Positions 22,108 through 33,007 of a stretch of 64,000 bases of DNA are shown in pieces. The position numbers and the translations under genes are program-made. The first letter of the stretch is position 1; every line of letters starts with the position of its first letter. The notes beneath the pieces are model-generated. The model was given only the letters and a program-made list of their open reading frames with translations, had not been told where the DNA came from and did not search any database. The stretch is taken from the NCBI GenBank assembly GCA_022836615.1, contig MU405314.1, positions 62,001 through 126,000 of the forward strand, in the 5' to 3' direction. The stretch is from Annulohypoxylon bovei var. microspora (Eukaryota > Ascomycota > Sordariomycetes > Xylariales > Hypoxylaceae).

Positions 22108-22257
22108 TACCAATTCACTTTAGATCTACACTAACACGGTTCAATTGAAGCCCAAATTAAGTTCTATCTGAGATCGGAGGGCTTTATTGTAGTTGCAAAA
22201 TAACGCATTACCAATGATCGAGGTTAAACCATTGAATGAATGGCAATCCTCGTGATT

Positions 22258-25200
22258 CTAAAGGCGAGCAGGGATCCCGACGTCAGAAACACCTTGAGAG
22301 ATCGGTTGAGAACCTGTCGCCTTCTCGAGGGCTGCATATACAATCTTAGCGATGGCCCAAACCTTTTCCTCTTCGAACTTCCTGGCCACTATCTGCACAC
22401 CTACCGGCCCTCCGTGGTAGGTATCCGCGTCATCTAGACTACGATTAACATTTTGGCTCTGACGTATGAAATGGAAATATTCATAGTGGAAAAGTCCTAT
22501 GTGACTTACATGCTTTCCAATTCTTCTCATCTTTCTTATTCAGGGGCTGATGGCTGTGGTCGAAGGGATCCAAGGTCTTATCGACTTTAGTGACGGGAAT
22601 CACAGCTACACTGTAGTTCAGTAAGTTGAGTGTCTCGGTGTAGTCTAACCCGCGTCAGCATAAATAATTGAGTCAGATTGTAGCATATGTCTACACGAAC
22701 CGATATGATAAAGCTTTCCGGGAATATTTGCCGCGTGGGGTGCAACAGGCATTATGACTGCATCGACAATTTGGCCTGGGAAACAGTTTAGCATGTAGTA
22801 TTCCTTACAGGTACCTAATGTCTTGCTTACTCACCATCATCATTCGCGGTAGAATTCCAATAATCCAAATATTATGCTTCGAACTCAAGCCCCTGGATAA
22901 GTTAAAACACCGTTACGCAATCATACCAAATGCAACCCACTTGCTATTTTAAATTAATTTTTAATACAACCATTATTTTTAAAATTAAATTACTTAATTA
23001 ATATTTACTTAATTAACTCGAAATTAAGGTACAATAACTATGATATAACTTTTTATAAATAATTCGTTTAACGACGATTTATAATTTAAATTTAATTCGT
23101 GATTATTGTCGTTATTATTGCCCTTTATTAATAAATCCCATAACTTTTACTTCTTTTTTATAACCGCTTTAATAATCGTAAAAGTTTTATTAAGGTTTAA
23201 TTATACCTTTTTATACTTCGTTAATTTCGCTTTTTTTAACTTTAATTCCAAGTATTTATTATAAACTTAAGTAATGGTAAACTTAACCGTTAAAACCTTT
23301 AATATTTTAATTATCTTTTTAAATAAAAGGCAAGCTATAGGTTTATTAAAAATTAAATTAACATTAATTAAAATTTTTATTAAAACCTTAATATTCTTTA
23401 AATTAAAAAATGTTTTTAAGTTTATTTTAATTATTATAACGATTAAATTAAATATTATTAACCTTTAATTTATTAAAATAAGTTTTAAAATTTCACCGAC
23501 TTAATTTAAAAAAACCCATTAATTATTTAACGACTTTTTTAAATAATAAGGAAAAATTTTAATAACTTAAAAACTTATTAAAATATTCTTTTTAATTAAA
23601 TATTCCTTTTATATTATTTAATAAACGATTATAAATTTTTATTTATTAAGGTAATTATTATAATATAATGAACACACTTAAAAAAGCATTTTATAATACT
23701 TTTATTTTAAAAATAAATATACCTTTAAATTAATGGGTTATAAAACGTGTAACGTATAAAAGGAAAAAAAAATAATATATATTTTATTAATTAAATAAAT
23801 AAAGAAAAATTCCGAAATGTAATAATTATTATAACCATTTATAAGAAATAATCGCCATTACCCACGATTTTTAAAGGTGGTTTCGGGTATAAAAATATTT
23901 ATAAACCATTTTAAAATAATTTTATTATTAGTTTATTTATTATTAAATAAAATAAATTATTAACCTTTAAATCTTTTTTTTTTTTCATTAAAAAATTATT
24001 ATTATTATATAATTTTATTTACATAAATTAAAAATGGGTTTAAATAACGGTTACCATTATTTATATATTTAATTATTAACGTTTAAATACGTTTACCATT
24101 ATTTTTAATAATTATAAACTTTTTATAAGCTTTTTTAATTATAATATTATTATTTCCTTTTTTTTTTATTATTTTTATTTCGTTAACGTTATATAAATAA
24201 TAATGGAATATCGAAGCAACCTTTAAAATTATTAACTTATTAAAAAAAATATTAATATTTTTAATTATAACGCCGTTAACCTTTTTATAATTAATTATAC
24301 AAGACTTAATTAATTAAAATTTAAGATGCCTTGTAAAAAACCGGTTATGTTAGTTTTTTCCTAGGTTAATAGGCCTGCTTTTATATTCTAATAATTTAAT
24401 CGCGATATAACAAAAGTAATATATAAAGAAGACATAGCTAAGGCGGCTTAACGTAACAACCCAATCGGCCAACTCTTACTCCTTTATTAACGATAACTTC
24501 TAACGATCCTAGAAATACTCTTCTCATATTCGTACGCCCAATATTCGTCAAGAAAGATAACTACAATTAATAAGATATTATTTTAACGCCTCGCAAAGCA
24601 ACGATCCATTTAAAACGTCGTTTATTGCGTGCGCGTAACACAATTAGGCTAAAACACTAACCATATTAGAAAGTTGAGAAGTTGAGGAATAAGATAATAA
24701 GTTTTTTATTTCAATTAAACAACAATTAATTAAGTTATAAAGGGAAAAGGCGGTGGACCTTAACGCGATTGCGTTGCGATTTTGAAGTGAATCACACTTG
24801 GTATAAGCGTATAACGGTGGATCGACTTAGCGAGATCTTGGAATTTCAGTAGTTCCAGTGGCGGTCGGAGCTGCATGCCACGAGTATTAAGCGCGGGGAT
24901 TAGAGGTTCACCGGACAACTTCAATTCTTTATGGACACTTTCGGCTCCATCTGCTCTTATAAAGGAGAGCTAGGCCACGAACGGATTAGTCATACGGCGG
25001 TAGGAGACTCAGTTTAGATGAAAGTATCGCATGAACGAAATAAGGACTCTTACATGGATTTTAGTTGCCGTATTATGGGATGGTGGTGTCCAGTCGACGA
25101 CCTAGTTACTACTCTTAGCTTAAAAATCACTGGGGTACAGACTATCGGACACACCTTATGGCCGGCCTTCTTGACGGCGTCCACGACCATGTGCAGACTA

Positions 25201-26395
25201 CGAGTAACCGGAGGGTGAGGTTGCACGACTCCATCAGTCCATAGAATTCCGAGCTTCAACGGCGTATGGCCTTGTTTAGCGGTGCCATCAGTATTTGCTT
25301 TCCGGAGATATTCGTCGACAATGTCTTGGCGAAAGGGAATGGGGACAACAGCAGGATCCCGAATCCAGGGCTGCGTTGACAGGATGGACTTCAGCATCAG
25401 TCCTAAGCCATCGATGGATGTGCTTAGAAACCCGATCGTCATCGGATAAGTCGTTTGTCCAGGATTACTAGTAGCGACATTTCGAAACGAAAACCTCTCG
25501 GGGGTTGGCTTGATGCCGAAGACTCCATTGTACGCAGCGGGAATTCGCACGGATCCCCCTATATCGGCACCCACGCCTAGCGTACTGCCTCGGAAAGCTA
25601 ACAGTGCACCCTCGCCTCCCGAAGAGCCGCCGCAGGAAAGGTTCTGGTTATTCGGGTTAAGGGTCTCGCCGATTATATGATTCTGTGTTTCGGTGTAGAA
25701 AAGCGTCTGCGGTACACTTGTTTTGCAATAGAGAACAGCACCCAGCGACAGCAACTCGGCAGTGATTTGGCTCTCTACCTGATGGACTTGGCTCGGGTCT
25801 TTGATGCCCATATTGCCTCCGATATATCCTACATATCCGGCTGTGGTGTCAACCCCTTTGACGTGGAATTGGTCCTTCAAGCTCACTGGCAGACCGTGAA
25901 GGGGACCAATCGTTGTACCGTGCTCCTTGTAGTAGTCATCAAGTTGCTTAGCACGTTCCAATGCTTCGTCAAAAAATATCTCATGCAAGCAATTACCCTG
26001 AATAGATAGGATTTAGCAGATATTCAGCTGGAAACGATCGTGGAAATAAGAAGCTCTAGGTATTCCCGCAGCCAGTATGTGAAATATAACCAATTGGGAG
26101 ATGAGCTTACAATCTGATGTGCAATGGCGGCAGCTTTGCAAAACGCGGTGGCTACCTCAAAGCTAGTAAGATTCCCTTGTTTGACAGCATTGATGATAGG
26201 CAGGCTGTCCATAGATATGATTGATATATCCTGGGGGCCAAGGAATTGTTGGATGAACGGTCCAGTCAAGTCACGCTGTGTGGAAGCTCTCGCAATGTCC
26301 CCTGGGCTTAGTCTCCACTGCGGGTAGATCTTGGCGAGCGTGCTGGCTCGTTTGGCTGCCGCCTTTGCCTTCCAACTCTCAGTATCAGAACTCAT
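22258..26395 (-). pseudogene. Amidase (amidase-signature family), split by a transposon
   Basis: Minus-strand exons in phase: 26395-26111, 25997-25155, 25101-25054, 24969-24830 continuing at 22897-22835 beyond the insertion, 22775-22701, 22644-22510 and 22433-22258. Without the insert they would encode about 588 codons. Catalytic residues: K136 (SLKDQF), S220 (SCGGSSGGEG) and S244 (ADIGGSVRIP), the Ser-Ser-Lys triad of acetamidase-like enzymes that hydrolyse carboxamides. The C-terminus has GGPVGVQIVARKFEEEKVWA, typical of fungal amidases. Exon 4 is broken at LKFQDLA by a 1,928-bp pogo/Fot1-like element; reading frame resumes exactly after removal of one TA. A single TAA, 13 codons past the insertion point near 22880, also breaks the frame. 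Probably non-functional in this strain. Confidence 0.85.
22900..24827. mobile_element. RIP-degraded pogo/Fot1-like (Tc1-mariner) transposon, 1,928 bp
   Basis: Flanked by TA on both sides (22898-22899 and 24828-24829). Inverted termini align over about 45 bp: AGTTAAAACACCGTTACGC on the left and, reversed, AGTCGATCCACCGTTATACG on the right, both followed by ATACCAARTG and CACTT. Differences include many C-to-T and G-to-A changes. The body from about 22930 to 24330 is extremely AT-rich and nearly free of CpA and TpG, as expected after RIP. No transposase frame survives; the 23274-23468 frame is a chance AT-rich frame. From memory, Fot1 of Fusarium is also about 1.9 kb and begins AGTC with a TA duplication. 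Confidence 0.88.
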
Positions 26396-29300
26396 TATTT
26401 CGGCGTGTGAGATTTTGAGATGTCGGTATTGCCGAGGACCCGGAATGCGGAGGTGAAGCGGGAACGATTGTTAAACTGACAGTCGTCGGTCGTCTAACGT
26501 CTTTCAGCTAGAAGTGCAACCCATCTGCCCCTCCTATGCAAGGCCTTGGATGCGTTGGAGATGCCGAACATCATCCTGGTAACTTAATTCACTTTGCTAA
26601 TAAATATTGCAACCCATTGACTCATACTAGGAAAACAAAGCACGTAGCTGAATGTCTTTGTGAAGCTGAACAGGACGATTAAAATCATAAAAAAACACCA
26701 AATACACAATAGTACCTACGCAAATGAAAGCCAAGGCTACCTACTGATACCATATATTTAGGTAGATAGTTAATCATACCGTCTAGTGGATTTAAATAAT
26801 GATGAATCCACAGGGTAAGTTAAAGTTCATGTTTGTGAGCAAGAGTAAGTAGCTGCAACAATGCACTAGTATTAAAGGCGGTGTGGATTACATTCTATTA
26901 GAGTTAATAATTGAAAATAAATGAATGTGAAAGATTAAATCAAGGCTGAGTATATATCGTTATGCCCCATCCGCAGAGGTCCGCTAGCCCTTGAACAACG
27001 TTACCTGATTTAACATGCGAGACACGGTAACGAAACATGATGTGTGGGTTAAGCTTAAAAGTAGCAGTTATTAAGTTGATATAGCTACTATCGAGTATGG
27101 TATGATTATTTGTGAACGGTTGAAACATGAAACAGTATCTACTAACGATTGAAGAGGTCAACAATGAAAAGTAGAAACTACCTAGATATCTTAGGGGCTA
27201 TTAGCTGATATTAATCGAACAACTTACAAACATATAATTTCGGTAAACTTACAAGAATAACTACTAAAAGGCCTGAATAGAAGTGGTCACTTTGATGGCA
27301 AGTTCAGCCGTGACTATTAACCATGGTTGATTTTGTCTATTCGTCTAATTTGACCATATGAAGAATGGTAGGTAAGTATAACATAACGAGAAGAAGTCAA
27401 CGTAATGACTCATAGATAAAGCTGAAAGGATCTGTATAAGTGACTCGTCATCGATCTTAGAAACTATCGTGGGCGAAGAGGGGTAAGAAAGGGGTAAGGG
27501 GTTAAACTAAGGCTCATTGGTAGGAGTTTATCAATCTCAAGCAGGCTCCAGCATCTTTTTCAAGCAAACATATGAGCTACTGGTCAATCGTATGCAGGAG
27601 CCAATAGCCAAGGATAAGCTCGAACATTAATCTCAGAGCAAGGTTTCCTATGATTCACTTGAATAGGTAGGTACTTACATAGGTAGTTACCTACCTGCCC
27701 ATCTTGTATCATCATCTCATCCGTACGAGTGCTGGTTGTGAATTAAGACTTTCACAGTATAAGGCGAATAACTTATCATAATAAGGATTCATCTCTAATA
27801 TCTGGCTGGCTGTATGTTCGCCTTTGGATTCAGGCCAAGGTGAATTTGCTCAGGGGCAAAAATCGAGATAATTTATAAGTACTTGTCCGAGATAAGTATA
27901 AAACAATCTACAACTGGGGAGAATTACGTACCGAAAGATATCGAATGATCCACTCCGTGAAGGCCTCCTAAGAATGCCTAGTTGTCTGCCTTAAATGACG
28001 CCACCACGCAATACTCCCCTCCCGGCTGGCGATCAATAGGAAGGCATGTACTTAGATATAGATTGTGAGATTATACGGACAAGTATGCGTTGTCAATCGC
28101 CGATAATACATCGTTTCTTAATATCCCACGATCTCACCGCCATTATTTATGTCGTGATACTCCAAGTGCTGTGTAGGGAGGTAGCCAAGTGTTAAGCCAC
28201 GGCTTGACAACCTGTTCGAGTAACCTTTCCTGTGCTTATTCGGAGGTGGCAATGGTTCGAAGATCGGAGCTGCGGATTGCGCTAAATGGCTTGCAGCGAA
28301 CGATGGGGGATCCTCATCCCGTGACAAAAGTTTTCTATGTCTTGTTGTTGGTTAGACCGTTGGGGGCCAAACTTAGCAGGGAAATTATTGCATTTCTCAG
28401 GCCAGTCTGGATTTGGGTGGCGTCTGCAGGGAATCGTAGGAACATAATGTTTAAGCTGCTTTGCGCTAATTCGTGATGCTGAATTTCACACATGATGAAA
28501 TTGTCTCATATTATTATAATCGGATTATTTTATCAAGATTTAGGCATTCAAAGAACCGCCAGTGGTAATAGTGAAGCCGGACCCGGCCCGTCATTTCTCG
28601 TAGCAAATCAAGCCGATAAGCCGGCGCGGACATTTGCGGAGACTCTAGGGCTCTATGAAATAGGCAAGTACCTTGTGCCGCTTAGCCTGTTAGCTTGGCT
28701 AGTGGCCACATATGCGACCTATCTACCAGTCTACGTATACACAGCCACCCTCAGCCTCATCAATTAAGGCAAAGTAGTCAGTGTTTCGACTTTTAAGCTT
28801 GAAGGTCTCTCCGGAGCTTCTAACAGGTCGGAAGAGGAAATCTGCCTAGTGTAGGGCTGAATCTTTGAATTCTCAATTTTCTACTATGTACATATTCAAA
28901 GTGGGTTGAACCCATGCAAGAAACATGGGATCTTTCCCCCCTAACCATCATCTCGTCATCATGAGCTTTTCGGGAAGAAGATAAGTGAATCTAAGCAATC
29001 TTGCACTTTCAGCTGTAGCCGGTTGCCTCTCCGATATCTTACGGAATAGGGCCACGAATCCTTTCCCGATTCCTCTTGCTTTTTAGGATTATTAATGTTA
29101 CAGATACCTAGGTGTGAGGGTCGAAGGTCGTGTGGCCGTTGGTTGTGGCACAGATGCCGTCAGCACTTTCAAATTCTAACCAAGGAGGTAACACTCTTGT
29201 GCCTCTAACGCCTCTAACGCCTCTAAAAGAATAACTTTAATGGGGTTTCAAATCTCTAACACGGAATTGCTGACGCAGCGCGACTCTATTGATAGTGATA

Positions 29301-31132
29301 CGGATGACCTGGCGCGTCATCCGTGTTCGCTATTTTGCTCCCCAGCTCTTGTGCAAGTAGTAGGTAGGTAAATCCGAAGAGCCGAGTTTACTGCACACGG
29401 CAGCTAATATTGATACCTACCTACATATGTATGTGTTTGAATATTGTAGTATTTTTTCGGTGAGTTGGAACCGATGAAAATCAATTCGACGCGTACATAT
29501 GATAGTCGTGCGCATCAGAAACAGGTATTAATAGATTGGGTGTGCGGTAAATCTCGCAAAAGTCCGGAAGCGAGGATTGGGCATCGACAAGCGATACGGA
29601 GATGAAAATCCTTCATCATGCAACCGAGGTCTTCGAGCTGAGCTGAGCTGTGAATGAATTTGTTCTGAGTGTATCCCCTTTTTTGTCACCCCCCCCCCCC
29701 TTTCGTAGGTAGGTAAATATTGAAGATTACAATTGCCAATTATCTTTTTTCTCGCTAGTTGGTAACATCCCATTACTTCTAGTTGCCTAAGGTTGCCTAG
29801 AATTTGTTACTCATAGATGCGAAGGACTGCAGCTCTAGTACGAAATACCTAACCAAGAATGGATCAGATCAGGGACACGTGATGGGATGGAGCGTCTTCG
29901 CCGAACTGTCATAGAAGAGAGGGGCTGGCCTTGTGGTCTTGGATAGGTTACTGTTTTTACACTTCTTATCCTAGACTTTTTCATATTGAAGTAGACAATT
30001 GTAACTCATTCCTGACACGAACGCACGTGGTGAGGGGAAACGGCAAGGTTCTAGATCTCTCACAAATCAAACTCGCCGTGTGATATCCGTAGATGCTCTT
30101 TCTATCGCTGTACACTACTTGTATTGTACCATACCTTGGGTACCGTAGTAGATCGGTACAAGGATATCATACCCACTACATTCTCTCGCCACGATCCGAC
30201 AAGCTACCCTTGGTGTTGGGGCCTTGCATCAGCTTGCGGGAAGGCTATGTCTCCTCCACATTGTGACACCAAATCACATCGAGGTAACGAGGACGATGAG
30301 TTTGCCGCAAATTGATCTGAGCTGTCTGAGCAACGGGATGCATCATGGCGGGTGCAAACCACTGCAAGTCATAGCTGTTCGCATTGGTACATATCCACCA
30401 ACCAACCTTCCTAACCCTTCCATTACCGCACACTGCATTACACTACGTGGAATGAATAGGTAATAGATAGCAAGTGAGACAGGACGGGACTTTCTAAGGG
30501 TTTGTACATCTTCTAGTCAAGATGTCGCAATGTTCCTTTTTAGTACCTCCTTACGTCGTCTTGCTAGAGTCACTCCCCCGCTCCCGTCTCATCTCGCGCC
30601 AGGTCTCGTCTCCCTCTACATCGCGATTCTATTTGCTTGATTTACCTGTTGGTACTGAGATTCTGCGTACAAGCGACAATTTCTTGTCTTCTCAGCCTTA
30701 TGGGGAGAGAAGCGCTAAGAGATCGCGCATCGCCGGCCTGCTGGGTTGCCTCTGCCCACGTTGCCGTTTCGAGTCCATCGTGGTGAAGTCGAGCGAGTGG
30801 CTGAGATGAACAATCGCAAGCTAAGGTTCCCTCATGGTGGTAAAGGGTGTGAAGCTATCTGCTTAGATACCTCATGCAACTCATGTACACTCAGCTAGGT
30901 TGTACATGGGTGCATTCACCTACACCCAGTACGGTCACCCGTCTTGTTAGCCAAACTCCGCCTCCAGGCTGTGAACATTATTGGCCCCGTCTGGAAACAT
31001 ACCATTCCTTTCTGGTTGTTCTACCGACGGAAGAAATGATTCATCGGCCCTGGTACGCAGGCACCCATGGCACCCAGGACGAACATGGGTAAAGGGAGGG
31101 CCGCCTGTGAACCCCTGCTCAAATTATTATTA
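26396..31132. other. Long gene-poor stretch
   Basis: About 4.7 kb. The first part must hold the amidase promoter. I see no convincing gene. The only mildly protein-like frame is 28492-28767 (listed separately). Minor features: a 10-bp unit GCCTCTAACG repeated near 29199-29226, a C12 run at 29689-29700, and a small hairpin with stem ACGGATGAC near 29299-29325. Several TACCTAGGTA-like intergenic motifs occur (27666-27700, 29362-29372, 29417-29425). Confidence 0.5.
28492..28767 (+). CDS. Doubtful small hypothetical protein
   Basis: Frame of 91 residues, unrecognised. A hydrophobic segment near the C-terminus (YLVPLSLLAWLVATYATYLP) could span a membrane, and the middle has a Gly/Pro patch (SGNSEAGPGPSFLVANQ). 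There is no support beyond open length, and the surrounding DNA is gene-poor. It may equally be a chance frame or an exon of a broken gene. Confidence 0.18.
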   Translation: MMKLSHIIIIGLFYQDLGIQRTASGNSEAGPGPSFLVANQADKPARTFAETLGLYEIGKYLVPLSLLAWLVATYATYLPVYVYTATLSLIN

Positions 31133-31435
31133 CACTCGCCCCCCTGAAATAATGTTAGTACGAATTGCAAAAGTGACTTTATCAACCACCCATGATCTGA
31201 GTATTACACCAAGTTTCAATCCTAAATAAAGTCACGGAATCTCATCCTTAAAACATATAATTTTTTTTATAAAATAAGTTATACTCATATTACCCTTTCT
31301 TTTTATTGGAAATAAATTTAAAAAATTTAAATGTTTCAAGAATACGTTTCAAAGCCTTGCTCACTACTTGGGTACCCTGGTGTAAATCTGTATCAAAATA
31401 AGGTTCGTACTAACATTATTTCAGGGGGTCGAGTG
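31133..31435. mobile_element. TA-flanked MITE, 303 bp, with 32-bp inverted ends
   Basis: Left end begins CACTCGCCCCCCTGAAATAA and continues TGTTAGTACGAA; the reversed right end is identical except one base (CACTCGACCCCCTGAAATAA). TA lies directly outside both ends (31131-31132 and 31436-31437), as expected for Tc1-mariner-type insertion. The interior is AT-rich and non-coding. It sits about 550 bp upstream of the basic protein gene starting at 31991, possibly within its promoter. Confidence 0.82.
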
Positions 31436-31990
31436 TACACCACAAGAGGGAAAAAAACTACAGAAAGTCCTTGACAGATCACCTTTCGATACTCCGTACT
31501 TAAGGCACCGACCTTGCATCCCATCCCCCATCCCTTTTAGTCTCACCTCACCACTACATTACCTCACAACCAAACTCACCAAGATCTCTATTCCGAATTA
31601 TCTTTCGGAATTTACAAATGCTTTACTAGGCACCAGTTACCTCGCGAAGCATACAAATCCCTCGACTTCCCACTACACCCAACAACTATTACTCAGATGT
31701 CCTCATGTCTCTAGGACCCGCAGCTGAACTCCCAATACATTGTTCCGTCTCTGACACTGCCGACTGACCACACTGCCGTTGACTCTTCCCCAAGGATCAT
31801 TATCAACAACAACATCTATAACCGTAGACACTTAAGCGAATCATCTTCGACCGAAATTCTTCTGGCCCAAGCCACTACGCCGCCCGGATCGTATTCCACC
31901 AGCAATCCCCAGAGGCACCGGCCTAGACCTCAAGTTATCCAACACAACCTACCGCGCATTAGCCGCACCACCACGTTACAGCCAGACACG
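31436..31990 (+). promoter_or_regulatory. Promoter and CA/CT-rich leader of the basic protein gene
   Basis: The 480 bp before the ATG at 31991 are rich in C, A and T with few G (for example CACCTCACCACTACATTACC), typical of a long fungal 5' leader. Several ATG-free stretches make a long untranslated leader plausible. No gene in it. Confidence 0.35.
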
Positions 31991-33007
31991 ATGTGCCACA
32001 AGAACATTTTCACCTACGTTTACCCCGACGGACACAAGGGAGAGCACATCAAGCACGACCTATGCGACAATTCGCGCCAGGGCCTACCGTGCAAGCTTAC
32101 GAAGACCTTCCAACACCCGACCGAGTACGTCCGTAACGGTCAATTGACCCCTCCGGGACTGAGCTACAGCCAATTCCCACCGACACCACCGCTCTCATCT
32201 CACTCCGCGTCTGCTTCCGACTCGGAACACTCTTCCAAGGAGCGATCGGGCGTCTACATCAATGGCGAGAAAGTTATCGATCTCAACAAGCGTCCGTCGC
32301 GTCGCGAGAAGGGCGACCGCGTCTACATTGAGGGCTCGTCATTGTCGCGCACGCCACCTCGCCGATACAGCGTGTCGCGCAGCAACCCTCCTAGCCCCCG
32401 TGAAGAGACGATTCAAGTCCGCGAACCCCGCCGGCGCGACAGGAGCTCGGAATCGCGCGACCGCTCTACTTCGTCGCACTACCGACCGATCATTGAAGTC
32501 AAGGTGGTCAATGAGAAGCCACGCGACCACAGCACCCACCGTCGACACGGATCCAGCAAGTCTAGCTCTCAGGGCGACGACGACGAGGAGCGCCGCCGAC
32601 GCCGCCGAGACAGCCACGTTCGATTTGAGGACGAGCCTAAGAATGACGAGAAGAAGAAGAAGATGATCGACCGCCAGAATGCGGACATTGCCAACCGCCC
32701 TGCCGTCCCGAGCTCGTCAGCGCCAACCAAGGACCGATACCGCCGAGGCTCAGTGGTTGTCGACCGAGCTGAGACCTCACTGGTAACTGCGATGGACCAA
32801 CTTAACCTTGAGCGCGAGAAACGGCGACGCGAGAAGCGAGCCGCAGAGCTGCGCGCGCGCGACGAGGAAGAGGCGCAAAGACAGCGACTAAGGGAGCGCC
32901 TGGCACCCAAGCAGCGGCAGGCTACTTCTACTACCTCTGTCACTCACAGCCAAGGACGTCCGAGACAGAAGGTACTTTATGACGAGGGTGGATACTACTT
33001 GGAGTGA
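31991..33007 (+). CDS. Basic, disordered hypothetical protein with Arg/Glu-rich C-terminus
   Basis: Single-exon frame of 338 residues. The N-terminus MCHKNIFTYVYPDGHKGEH with later Cys (CDNSRQGLPC) resembles a short conserved start found in many filamentous-fungal hypothetical proteins. A Ser/Pro-rich region follows (55-160), then highly charged Arg/Asp/Glu tracts (RRRRRRDSHVRFEDEP near 208-223) and a long predicted coiled coil (EREKRRREKRAAELRARDEE, about 270-310). It ends VLYDEGGYYLE. The four N-terminal Cys/His could bind a metal, but that is inference. No signal peptide or membrane helix. GC-rich codon use makes it clearly coding. Function unknown. Confidence 0.75.
   Translation: MCHKNIFTYVYPDGHKGEHIKHDLCDNSRQGLPCKLTKTFQHPTEYVRNGQLTPPGLSYSQFPPTPPLSSHSASASDSEHSSKERSGVYINGEKVIDLNKRPSRREKGDRVYIEGSSLSRTPPRRYSVSRSNPPSPREETIQVREPRRRDRSSESRDRSTSSHYRPIIEVKVVNEKPRDHSTHRRHGSSKSSSQGDDDEERRRRRRDSHVRFEDEPKNDEKKKKMIDRQNADIANRPAVPSSSAPTKDRYRRGSVVVDRAETSLVTAMDQLNLEREKRRREKRAAELRARDEEEAQRQRLRERLAPKQRQATSTTSVTHSQGRPRQKVLYDEGGYYLE

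Larger units (their letters stand above)
21212..22257. other. Spacer holding two repeats
   Basis: Lies between the methyltransferase and the 3' end of the amidase. It contains a dispersed repeat copy (21468-21620) and an intact-looking hAT-type MITE (21635-22107), both listed separately. No gene seen. Confidence 0.7.

Noticed and set aside
23274..23468. 65-codon frame in the AT-rich block
   Set aside because: Made of I/L/K/N/F codons expected from RIP-degraded DNA; no transposase motif.
32262..32943. Arg- and Ser-rich frames inside the basic protein gene
   Set aside because: Alternate-frame shadows of Arg/Glu-rich codons.
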